Part shown: piece by piece, positions 56,764 through 63,832 of the stretch
Numbering within the stretch: position 1 is the stretch's first letter
Layout of the letters: every line of letters starts with the position of its first letter
Source of the DNA: an uncultured Rikenellaceae bacterium
GTDB taxonomy: Bacteria; Bacteroidota; Bacteroidia; Bacteroidales; Rikenellaceae
NCBI GenBank assembly: GCA_944326815.1
Contig: CALVFI010000014.1
Span: 62,001-126,000 of the forward strand
Direction: 5' to 3'
Length of the DNA stretch: 64,000 nucleotides
Made by a program: the position numbers and the translations under genes
Notes under the pieces: generated by a model
What the model was told of the DNA's origin: nothing
Seen by the model: the letters and a program-made list of their open reading frames with translations, nothing else
The model's database searches: none

Positions 56764-56943
56764 ATGAAGCGAAAATACAGAAGATTAACTCCGTCCACTC
56801 GGGCAAAGATCAGCGCCTCCATGTTGGGAAGCAAAAATCCCATGTGGGGCAAATCTCATCTCCAGGCAACTAAAGAAAAAATCTCTAAATCAATGGTCGA
56901 ATATTGGAGACAAATTAAAAAATATCCGGACAATGACAGATAG
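56764..56943 (+). CDS. NUMOD3-like mini DNA-binding protein
   Basis: 59 residues, basic. The segment AKISASMLGSKNPMWGKSH followed by KEKISKSMVEYW matches the NUMOD3 module (two half-copies), a DNA-binding unit usually attached to GIY-YIG or HNH homing endonucleases. No nuclease is encoded next to it, so this is a free-standing module. A terminator follows directly. Possible roles: origin binding or regulation. Confidence 0.6.
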   Translation: MKRKYRRLTPSTRAKISASMLGSKNPMWGKSHLQATKEKISKSMVEYWRQIKKYPDNDR

Positions 56944-56967
56944 TTTTTCATAACAGCATTTCACAGC

Positions 56968-56997
56968 AAGGCCGCACCAGTTCGGGCGGCCTTTTTT
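56968..56997. terminator. Terminator after the NUMOD3-like gene
   Basis: 8-bp stem AAGGCCGC / GCGGCCTT (56968-56975, 56986-56993) with extra CC/GG pairing in the loop, then a T run to 56997. Confidence 0.85.
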
Positions 56998-57007
56998 GAT
57001 AGTCGCA

Positions 57008-57247
57008 TTATTCGCTTTCTGATATACCTTTTTTAGGAATGGTCAGCAAAATCCCCTTACGGATGATGACTTTGTTATTTTTATAGGGCTTGTCACTCGA
57101 CAGACCATAGTTGCGTAAGCTGCCATAGGAAATACCTATATCTTGCTTGTCGAACATTTCATAGATAGCCGCCAGCGAACCGAAGTAATAATGTTTACCC
57201 GATTTCTCAACATGAACGACCGTCCGTTCTTTCTTTTCTGCATTCAT
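57008..57247 (-). CDS. Small basic protein, possible DNA-binding regulator
   Basis: 79 residues from MNAEKKERTVVHVEKSG (ATG at 57247; an ATG 12 codons earlier is less likely). Central stretch YFGSLAAIYEMFDKQDIGISYGSLRNYGL looks like helix-turn-helix, with charged flanks. No family recognised. Converges on the NUMOD3 terminator. Confidence 0.5.
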   Translation of the reverse strand: MNAEKKERTVVHVEKSGKHYYFGSLAAIYEMFDKQDIGISYGSLRNYGLSSDKPYKNNKVIIRKGILLTIPKKGISESE

Positions 57248-57381
57248 TTTACGATAAAAATAATTTGCACTAAAATAAATCAAGATGACAAATATTCAAA
57301 ATCAGCAGGTGACTATTTTCCATAAATGGTAATGTATTCAAAATACAAAGCCTAATTAGATGGTGTTGTTTAGAATAGAAA

Positions 57382-57407
57382 AAACCGCCTCCATTTGGAC
57401 GCGGTTT
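57382..57407. terminator. Hairpin between small element genes
   Basis: AAACCGC / GCGGTTT plus inner TCC/GGA with one C:C mismatch and a 4-nt loop; A-run on the left acts as U tract for the minus-strand gene at 57429. Confidence 0.65.
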
Positions 57408-57428
57408 CTATTGACGTTAAAAGGCTGA

Positions 57429-57578
57429 TTATTTATTCAGCTCTATCTTTATTTCTATTTCTTCACCCGCAAATTCTTTGGTGATTTCTTCTTTGAGTTT
57501 TTTCCAATCAGGGGATAATATAATTGACTCAGGAATATAAAGTGTTATTACTTGGCGTGTTAAATGTTTAGTGTTCAT
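57429..57578 (-). CDS. Small protein of unknown function
   Basis: 49 residues from MNTKHLTRQVITLYIPES (ATG at 57578, chosen because the longer frame to 57659 starts in non-coding-like sequence). Contains IILSPDWKKLKEEITKEF and ends EIEIKIELNK. No family known. Followed by a terminator hairpin. Confidence 0.45.
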   Translation of the reverse strand: MNTKHLTRQVITLYIPESIILSPDWKKLKEEITKEFAGEEIEIKIELNK

Positions 57579-57795
57579 AACTTTCGGTTTGTTAATACAA
57601 CGTTTTGTATTTATGATTATTCCTTGTTTTAATAGCAAAATATATGGATTCAATTCCATAGATTGCCATACAATATCACTGTATTCGATCGAACAGAACA
57701 GTATAAGAAGCGTTCAGAAAAATTTTACTGCGTTTCTCCATAAGGTCGAATTTAGCTATACATAAATCGGGCGAAATTCCTATCTTCTTATAAGA

Positions 57796-58212
57796 TTAAT
57801 TCTGACTACATAAGTCACTCTCTATTTTGCCCTGTGTACTTTTTTTTACACATTGCTGTATGTAAAATTGCCAAAATTCGCACAATTTTTCATGCTGATT
57901 GGGTTTGCCTGCATAACCATCCTTGTATCCTTGTCGGAAATAATCTTCATTACCAAACGATACTGCCTGCTCGGTTGAATTCCTATATTCTTGCATGAAT
58001 CCGTCGGGATCACACGGATCGCCCATCATCTTCACCAGTTTCCCCAACTGATAACCGTTTTGATACGAGGCGTTGTTTTGAGTCATAGAGATGTCAGAAG
58101 AAGCCTTTTTGTTACCAGCGATTGGTTGGTATAATGCTAAAGATATTCCCCCGACAGCAACGACAAAAACGATAATTCTACAAATGGACCTGATAGTTTT
58201 TCCTGTTTTCAT
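57796..58212 (-). CDS. Exported or membrane-anchored small protein of the SPFH cargo operon
   Basis: 138 residues with an N-terminal helix at about 11-29 (CRIIVFVVAVGGISLALY) as signal or anchor. The outside part carries repeated Tyr-Gly patterns (YQNGYQLGK; RQGYKDGYAGK) and four Cys residues that could form disulfides (GDPCDP; KLCEF; QQCVK; DLC). Last gene of the cargo run. Not recognised. Confidence 0.6.
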   Translation of the reverse strand: MKTGKTIRSICRIIVFVVAVGGISLALYQPIAGNKKASSDISMTQNNASYQNGYQLGKLVKMMGDPCDPDGFMQEYRNSTEQAVSFGNEDYFRQGYKDGYAGKPNQHEKLCEFWQFYIQQCVKKSTQGKIESDLCSQN

Positions 58213-58277
58213 GATTTCGTGTTTTTAGTTTATGTTATAAATTTTATCATCTACCAGTATAGGAAATTGTTCGTGCG

Positions 58278-59126
58278 TCAAGATTTTTGTTTAAACATAA
58301 CTATTAAGAGTGAAGCGCCACACAAAACAATACATAATATCCCTAATATAACCTGCTCTCCATCCATTATCATCCATATACCGCCCAAAATACTTATAAT
58401 CAACAACCAATAAAGTTGCGATTGTTCTTTCTGTACTTTCTTTTGCAGAGTTCGATTGCTTTGCATGATCTCAGCATCGGTATTTATTTCACTATGATAA
58501 GATAAGGCACTATAATCATTTCCGGTTATGTTATATTGTGCTAATAGATATTGGGAAATAATCTTGGCTGCTCCTTCATAATCTTGACCAAAATCAATGA
58601 AATAAGAATATACTACACCACTTACAAGATTAGCGTCCGTTAATAAATTATCTTCCCTGACAGAAAATAGCGGAGCAATATCCATAGACAAGAATCGGTC
58701 TCGTTCTTCAGACATATCCCAAGATCTACCTAATCTTGTTGAAAATTTATAAAATCTAATACATAATGTAAGAGATAGAGCATTTATATTATTTATATCA
58801 AATGGATCAATATGATAATCATATCCTCCGATTTGAAAGTTAACGGGATTCTGAGTGGCTCGTGGGTTCATGACCTCCAATAACGTTGTATCTCCATATC
58901 GGATAAACGTATGGACATGGTTTTGCCCATTGGACTTTTGTTGCTCCTCCAGATTATTCCGAAGGGCTTCTTTTAGACCATTGAATGTAAAGGCGTCGTG
59001 TCCGTATCGAGTCAAATCCAGTGGAAGATGCTTATTTTCGAAACGAACCAGCAGGCTGCCGCAATATTCGCAATTCTGATAGTTTGTGGTATTCGCACCA
59101 CAATTGGGACATACAATAGTTTCCAT
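58278..59126 (-). CDS. Zinc-ribbon protein with C-terminal membrane helices
   Basis: 282 residues. N-terminal zinc ribbon CPNCG ... CEYCG (Cys6, 9, 19, 22), an alpha/beta middle region (about 35-225) and two closely spaced hydrophobic helices in the last 45 residues (LYWLLIISILGGIWMIM; ILGILCIVLCGASLLIVMF). The layout is like YdjG-type proteins that work with the SPFH protein YdjI in Bacillus. Start overlaps the preceding stop (TAATG). Confidence 0.7.
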   Translation of the reverse strand: METIVCPNCGANTTNYQNCEYCGSLLVRFENKHLPLDLTRYGHDAFTFNGLKEALRNNLEEQQKSNGQNHVHTFIRYGDTTLLEVMNPRATQNPVNFQIGGYDYHIDPFDINNINALSLTLCIRFYKFSTRLGRSWDMSEERDRFLSMDIAPLFSVREDNLLTDANLVSGVVYSYFIDFGQDYEGAAKIISQYLLAQYNITGNDYSALSYHSEINTDAEIMQSNRTLQKKVQKEQSQLYWLLIISILGGIWMIMDGEQVILGILCIVLCGASLLIVMFKQKS

Positions 59127-59479
59127 CAGTTTGTTTTTTTAGTTGAAGTATGGATCACGTAAGAGGTTGCAAGTAAGATTGCTTCAAAAGCAATAAGCAG
59201 GATTACCAGTAGCAGATACCAATTATTTTCGATTGAATCGGGAGCCAACAAACCCAATACGAATTCGACCACACCCAGACAGCCGAAGATGCCAGAGAGC
59301 GAAATGTAAAAAGCATCTCCTATATGGATGCATCGAAGCAGGTATAACAACAGTGTCGTCGCGGCAATTACTCCACAGTTAAGCAAAGCGTTGAATGTCG
59401 GATAAATGGTTAAAATGAATCCGAAGGATAAATTAGCAATGAATAATACCAAGCCGCTGATTAATATAATTTTTTTCAT
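59126..59479 (-). CDS. Four-helix membrane protein
   Basis: 117 residues, four hydrophobic helices (about 3-25, 30-50, 55-78, 88-108) and a short polar tail. No known family. Lies 4 nt after the SPFH gene and overlaps the zinc-ribbon gene, so all are one operon. Confidence 0.65.
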   Translation of the reverse strand: MKKIILISGLVLFIANLSFGFILTIYPTFNALLNCGVIAATTLLLYLLRCIHIGDAFYISLSGIFGCLGVVEFVLGLLAPDSIENNWYLLLVILLIAFEAILLATSYVIHTSTKKTN

Positions 59480-59483
59480 CTCA

Positions 59484-60599
59484 TCAAATTTGAATGGGTA
59501 TCGGAGGAGGTGTCGTCTGTGAATTGAACAGATGGGACAATTCGGGCAGTTGTACTATTTTTACCCATGTGGGAAGACCTGCTTTCCAAACCAGCGTATC
59601 ACGATTTACAACCCCTTGCCCAATAAACGCAGCGATATTTTGTTCGGTTTGACCGCCAAGTTGCTGTCCGTTGATATATATGTAATAAGTTGTGTTTTGA
59701 GGAAGGGGCGGAGGGGAGACAGGATCGGTATTGACCATTTGAGAGGTCATATTACCCATAACTGATCCTACACCCAAACCCATGCCCAAGCCGGCACCCA
59801 TCGACATAATTTGCCCGCCAGCCCCTTCGTTCTTTGCAGCTTTATCCAGCACGTCAAAACTGCGCTCCATCTGATATACATCTTTCCCTGTAATCTTCAA
59901 GCGGGCTGCCATATCTTTCGCCTCTTTCAATTTAACAAGGCTCGGATCATCGGGAGGAACATTGATAGACATCAACGAAAACTCGACGACTTCAATCCCG
60001 TACTTGTTGAAGATGATATTAAGTTGTTCATTGCAATAGGAGGACATATCCACCAAATAGGCATTTACGTCAAGGATCGAGGCATTGTCTTGTGCGATCT
60101 TTTGAGAGATAAGAGAATTGAGTTGTGCGATTACTTTCCCTTTAAAATACTGTTCGATTTTTTCAGCAGTAAAACTCGTCATGTTGCCTATAAGCGTTTC
60201 CAAGAACAGGCGAGGGTCAGATACTCGGATTCCGTATTGGCCGAATGCCCTGACAGGAACAATTATATTGTATTTCGGGTCTTCCAATTGAAGCGGATGG
60301 GGTGTACCCCATTTAATATCCAGCTTCGATATTTGATTGATAAACCATACTTCGGCTTTAAATGGCGTATTGCCTCCGAAGGGCAGATTAATCAATTTGT
60401 TCAAAAGAGGGATATTCTCTGTTTTAATGGTATGTGTCCCCGACGTAAATTCATCGCATACCTTACCCCCTTTTACGAAAAAAGCCGTTTGGGCAGGATA
60501 AACAACCAGTTGAGTTCCGATACGCAAATCTTCAGACGGAAATTTATAACAAAACTCCCGGTCGTTTACTTCGCATTTGACAACGTCAATTAAAGCCAT
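59484..60599 (-). CDS. SPFH-domain protein with C-terminal GYF_2 domain (YdjI-like)
   Basis: 371 residues. The SPFH/virion-core-like region covers about 20-240 (LVVYPAQTAFFVKGGKVCDEF; YGIRVSDPRLFLETLIG; GIEVVEFSLMSINVPPDD). A Gly/Met-rich linker (GAGLGMGLGVGSVMG) and a Pro-rich stretch follow, then a GYF_2 domain (YYIYINGQQLGGQTEQNIAAFIGQG). It ends in PPPIPIQI. SPFH proteins oligomerise on membranes; GYF_2 binds Pro-rich ligands, and this chain carries such motifs itself. It lacks a membrane helix, so its neighbours may anchor it. Confidence 0.85.
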   Translation of the reverse strand: MALIDVVKCEVNDREFCYKFPSEDLRIGTQLVVYPAQTAFFVKGGKVCDEFTSGTHTIKTENIPLLNKLINLPFGGNTPFKAEVWFINQISKLDIKWGTPHPLQLEDPKYNIIVPVRAFGQYGIRVSDPRLFLETLIGNMTSFTAEKIEQYFKGKVIAQLNSLISQKIAQDNASILDVNAYLVDMSSYCNEQLNIIFNKYGIEVVEFSLMSINVPPDDPSLVKLKEAKDMAARLKITGKDVYQMERSFDVLDKAAKNEGAGGQIMSMGAGLGMGLGVGSVMGNMTSQMVNTDPVSPPPLPQNTTYYIYINGQQLGGQTEQNIAAFIGQGVVNRDTLVWKAGLPTWVKIVQLPELSHLFNSQTTPPPIPIQI

Positions 60600-61021
60600 A
60601 AACCCTAATTGTCATTTGTCTCTCAACTCCTAAGAAACAGATTAATATAAAAAAGAAAGTGTGGAGCTGATTTCGTTTATCTAACGGAAGGTTGTGGCAA
60701 ACCCGAATCAAATAAACGACGCAATACCCCACACCATGAATAGATATAGGGTATAGGTACAAGATAGTACCCTCCTACTAATCTAAACAGGAATGAGTGT
60801 TGTTCGTTGTCCTTGATTCATTGAAAATTGCCACATTTTCCGTTAAGGACAGTTCGAAAACACTTTCTATATGTCTGCCACTTACGTGACGAAACAAAGG
60901 TAGAAAATAATTTTCACTTTTGAACAACACTCATAATCTTTATACCTGCAAATTTTGCAGTTTATTTACTGAAAATCAATATTGATAACCGAAAAAGACT
61001 TTTCTACATTGGGATACTATA
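60600..61021. other. Structured intergenic region with nested inverted repeats
   Basis: No gene seen. Nested stems, first block: GTGTGG/CCACAC (60659-60664, 60729-60734) enclosing TCGTTTAT/ATAAACGA (60673-60680, 60712-60719) enclosing GGTT/AACC. A smaller GGTAC/GTACC hairpin follows (60756-60771). Second block: 13-bp ATGAGTGTTGTTC/GAACAACACTCAT (60793-60805, 60922-60934) enclosing TGTCCTT/AAGGACA (60808-60814, 60845-60851) enclosing GAAAAT/ATTTTC. This could be a structured RNA, a recombination site or a single-strand origin. Confidence 0.5.
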
Positions 61022-61609
61022 TCAAAAAGATAAACTGTTGTATGCTTCCTGTATCTCCTCCTGCCGCAGGCCCAAGTACCGTCGGGTAATGGCGATCGAT
61101 GAATGCCCGAAAATTTCAGACAGTTTGATAAGAGCCATTTCACTGTTGCTACCAGCTAAACGAACCACTTGTCTGCCGAACGTTTTTCGAAGAGTATGCG
61201 TGGAAAAATGATTGATGTTCAATCGGTATTTGTGTCGAAGCTCCTTTAAAATCATGTTCAGTCGTTGCACGCTGTAAACTGTCCCCATACGTGAAACGAA
61301 ACAATAGCAATCCAATGACGAAGGACGGATATGTTTATGGCAGGCATCGATATGACGTCGGAGTGGCCTATTAATTGTGATGATACGGCATTTGCCCGTC
61401 TTCTGCTCAATCAGGGATAATGTATCCGTATCCATAATATCGCGCCAGGTTAAACGTCTGAGGTCGGAAATGCGAAGTCCCCAAAAACTTCCGCACGCCA
61501 GCAGTAAACTGATCGTATAATTTTCATCGTCGAACAGTTTTCGAATCAATCCTGTCATCTCCTCCCATGACAAATAATCCGCTGTTGTATTTGAAAATTT
61601 AAGGCTCAT
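61022..61609 (-). CDS. Catalytic-domain-only tyrosine recombinase
   Basis: 195 residues, about half of a standard integrase. Catalytic set: Arg46 (GLRISDL), Lys73 (TGK), His138 and Arg141 (HTLR), His169 (GHSS) and the nucleophile Tyr178 (RRYLGL). The N-terminal arm-binding and core-binding domains are absent. Such small enzymes occur in Bacteroidetes elements and invertases. Its target is unknown; the structured region beside it is a candidate. Confidence 0.85.
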   Translation of the reverse strand: MSLKFSNTTADYLSWEEMTGLIRKLFDDENYTISLLLACGSFWGLRISDLRRLTWRDIMDTDTLSLIEQKTGKCRIITINRPLRRHIDACHKHIRPSSLDCYCFVSRMGTVYSVQRLNMILKELRHKYRLNINHFSTHTLRKTFGRQVVRLAGSNSEMALIKLSEIFGHSSIAITRRYLGLRQEEIQEAYNSLSF

Positions 61610-61732
61610 AATCGTTCACTTTTATCGGTTTTAAACCTATTCTGAAACATTTTTGGGGGTTATTTTATGTATTCAACTATAAATCAGATATTAGACGCTT
61701 TCAGTAATTACAGAAGTGAAAGGAAGTAGCGG

Positions 61733-62068
61733 CTAATATACCGCTACCAGATTCTCCCATCGAAAACTCCTCCATGCCGATTTTTCAAGGTCAAAATAGG
61801 CTGTGGTGTAGAAATCCTCTCTTGATTCGCCCCAACCGCAGACTTGATCGGCGATAAACTCTTTGTTGGTAGTACCATAAGCGATTCGGATTTCTCCATT
61901 ACGTTTCATGTAGGCGAATTTTACAATCTGACCACTACGTAACTTATTTTTCAGTTGGTCGACCAGCAACGCTTTTGAAATACCATCAATCTCACGGCAT
62001 TTTGTGCGAAAGGTAATGACATTTGCCCGAACTGCTGTGTTGTGCTGAAGTACGATAATTTGATTCAT
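61733..62068 (-). CDS. SH3-like beta-barrel (DUF2693) protein
   Basis: 111 residues. IVKFAYMKRNGEIRIAYGTTNKEFI and ENLVAVY are typical of the DUF2693/WYL-like SH3 beta-barrel proteins common on Bacteroidetes mobile DNA. Function unknown; a nucleic-acid or ligand-binding role is likely from fold. Confidence 0.65.
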   Translation of the reverse strand: MNQIIVLQHNTAVRANVITFRTKCREIDGISKALLVDQLKNKLRSGQIVKFAYMKRNGEIRIAYGTTNKEFIADQVCGWGESREDFYTTAYFDLEKSAWRSFRWENLVAVY

Positions 62069-62087
62069 AATCTATGCAATATTAATA

Positions 62088-62246
62088 TTAATACCATCGT
62101 GCAGGTTTAGTCCAACCCTCTAACTCATACCATTTTTCTAAGGCGTCATAACGTGTGTAACAACTCATTACTTTATGCCCGTCGATTGTCCAGATACCCC
62201 AACCGCTACCACTTATTCCAATCTGATATTTCCGATTCCTTTTCAT
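62088..62246 (-). CDS. Small Trp-rich basic protein
   Basis: 52 residues from MKRNRKYQIGISGSGWG (ATG at 62246); five Trp and a basic N-terminus. It reads GIWTIDGHKVMSCYTRYDALEKWYE. Not recognised. Same strand as, and 19 nt upstream of, the SH3-like gene. Confidence 0.5.
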   Translation of the reverse strand: MKRNRKYQIGISGSGWGIWTIDGHKVMSCYTRYDALEKWYELEGWTKPARWY

Positions 62247-62368
62247 CGCTTTCTCTCTTTGTTTACGATACAAATATATGACATATAATTGATATATGCA
62301 AATAATTGGGCGTAAAAATATGACATATATAAAATATAAACAATAACAACAGTATTTCTATAAGACGA

Positions 62369-62445
62369 TTATTTTATCCATTTTAAACTTTCTACGATTT
62401 TCAGCCAATCCGAGATTAGTTCCATCGATAGATTCAGACGGACCT
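62369..62445 (-). other. Probable detached 3' coding end of the serine recombinase
   Basis: In a circle formed by recombining the two repeats, the recombinase frame would leave the repeat here. It would read 25 codons (beginning EVRLNLSMEL, then DWLKIVESLKWIK) to a TAA at 62369-62371. The frame is exact. The tail is amphipathic and protein-like, unlike the AGGGLEPPTFGL end in the integrated state. Inferred, not proven. Confidence 0.45.
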
Positions 62446-62478
62446 CTACTAAAGCGGACAATTCGAAAGAGTTGTCCG
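62446..62478 (+). repeat. Right direct repeat (attachment site)
   Basis: Identical to 53321-53353 over 33 bp. Followed by C and six T, which complete what is likely the original terminator of the tRNA gene. Confidence 0.9.
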
Positions 62479-62485
62479 CTTTTTT
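62451..62485 (+). terminator. Original tRNA terminator, displaced to the right end
   Basis: Stem AAAGCGGACAA / TTGTCCGCTTT with inner TTC/GAG pairs and a GAAA tetraloop, then T run. It now has no gene directly upstream on this strand. Confidence 0.8.
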
Positions 62486-62565
62486 GTCGTCATCATCCAC
62501 CAATGGTTTCAGAACATATTCCATGTCATCTCCCGTACCGTGCCAACCCTTATCGGAAAAATGAT

Positions 62566-63312
62566 TTAATTTTTGGTAATGAGGCGTATAAGTCCGAACA
62601 AATACCTGCGGAATCCAGGAACATATGCAAGAACCCGATCAAACCATTTGATGTGCTGATTGACAAATTTGACAACAAGTCCAACATATACCATTGCAAA
62701 CATGGTCCCTACGCCCACCACACTCCATACCCATTCCCCAAAAAACAAATAACAGGCACATACCGCAAGGATCACCAACGTTGTATCTATAATAATCTTT
62801 ACTTTGGGAAAAGGAAGTTTGCTGACTTGGCTGACAGCAATCGAAATGCCTTCACCAGGCATGGTCACAGACCCGCACTTGATTTCGAATGCAATGCCTA
62901 TCCCCATAACCGTACATCCAAGCAGTTGGATCACTGCCTGCATCGACAAAGTTTCGCATATCAGAAAATCTGTCAACCACATATTGAAATCAATCAACCA
63001 TCCGAAAACAAACCCTATGACCAGCTGAAAAAGTTGAATAAATTCAAATTTCTTCCGTAGAATAACAATCTGACACAAAACAAACACGAAATTCATGAGA
63101 ATCGTATAAGTTCCAATAGACCACTCCGGAATCGAACTGACTGGACCTGCCAACGACAGAACAAGAGGTAACGATGATATAACACTGCTGCCCAAATTTG
63201 AACGTACGCATAACGCTACTCCAAGCGTCATAAGGCCTAATGAAAGTAACAACAAAAAATGCTGCCAGAGAAACGATAATATTTTTTGTTTTTTTGTCTG
63301 TTGATTTATCAT
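62566..63312 (-). CDS. YczE/YitT-type membrane protein
   Basis: 248 residues, five or six hydrophobic helices, with the family patterns LGVALCVRSNLGSSVISSLP at the N-terminus and CGSVTMPGEGISIAVSQ in the middle. Proposed as transporters or membrane regulators; function unknown. Outside the element but still A+T-rich. Probably the original downstream neighbour of the tRNA gene. Confidence 0.82.
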   Translation of the reverse strand: MINQQTKKQKILSFLWQHFLLLLSLGLMTLGVALCVRSNLGSSVISSLPLVLSLAGPVSSIPEWSIGTYTILMNFVFVLCQIVILRKKFEFIQLFQLVIGFVFGWLIDFNMWLTDFLICETLSMQAVIQLLGCTVMGIGIAFEIKCGSVTMPGEGISIAVSQVSKLPFPKVKIIIDTTLVILAVCACYLFFGEWVWSVVGVGTMFAMVYVGLVVKFVNQHIKWFDRVLAYVPGFRRYLFGLIRLITKN

Positions 63313-63832
63313 CCTTGATTTTTATTGCGAGGCACAAATATACAATTTTCCCATCACACTTTCTCCGAGAAATGGGGCTGAATGTAAACTTGTAAACTCC
63401 ACCAACGGAAAATAAAGCGATATTTCATAACGGTTGTATCTCTATAAATGCGATCGAGCCTCAATGTGAAAGGGCGTTAACATCACTCTTCCACATGATT
63501 CCAATGGGAGGGGAAAGGTACAACCTGGCGTCAATTTCCAACAACAAGCAAACCCTTTCATAAAGAGAGACATACAATCAATAACACATATACATCCGCG
63601 TGCTAAAAATCAACAAAAACCTGTTTTCAGGATATTTTAATATCCACAGAGACTTTTTTTTGTTCTAATTTTTAAAGAACTTTGTTAACTCAGAACTAAG
63701 GCAAGCTGTTTGCAGAAAAAAATCATAGACCGAAAATCCGCAAAAGAGGACATTTCGCCCGTCAGAAAGGACAAAAAGCGACATACTTTTCTTGAACAGT
63801 TTACCGTTATTAACTGAAAAGCGACGACTTAT
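63313..63832. other. Long intergenic region before atpD
   Basis: 520 nt with no gene seen on either strand. Holds the interrupted palindrome GGATATT-TT-AATATCC at 63630-63645 and an A+T-rich promoter-like stretch, but no perfect TTTG/TAnnTTTG pair. Probably leader and promoter of the ATP synthase operon. Confidence 0.45.

Larger units (their letters stand above)
53321..62478. mobile_element. Integrative element in the initiator tRNA gene, about 9.1 kb
   Basis: Bounded by the 33-bp direct repeats and distinctly more A+T-rich than the flanking chromosome. It carries a serine recombinase at the left end, a tyrosine recombinase near the right end, a likely II/X-type replication protein, small DNA-binding-type proteins, and a four-gene SPFH/zinc-ribbon membrane cargo operon. 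No conjugation relaxase, coupling protein or filamentous-phage Zot gene is visible, so transfer would need help. Removing it would leave the tRNA followed by its longer terminator and the YczE-like gene. Confidence 0.82.

Noticed and set aside
53321-62478. Filamentous phage (inovirus) prophage
   Set aside because: The Rep-like protein is suggestive, but there is no Zot/pI morphogenesis ATPase, no major coat protein pattern and no secretin-type gene; a plasmid-like integrative element fits better.
53321-62478. Conjugative transposon (ICE)
   Set aside because: No relaxase, coupling protein or Tra genes found in the nine kilobases.
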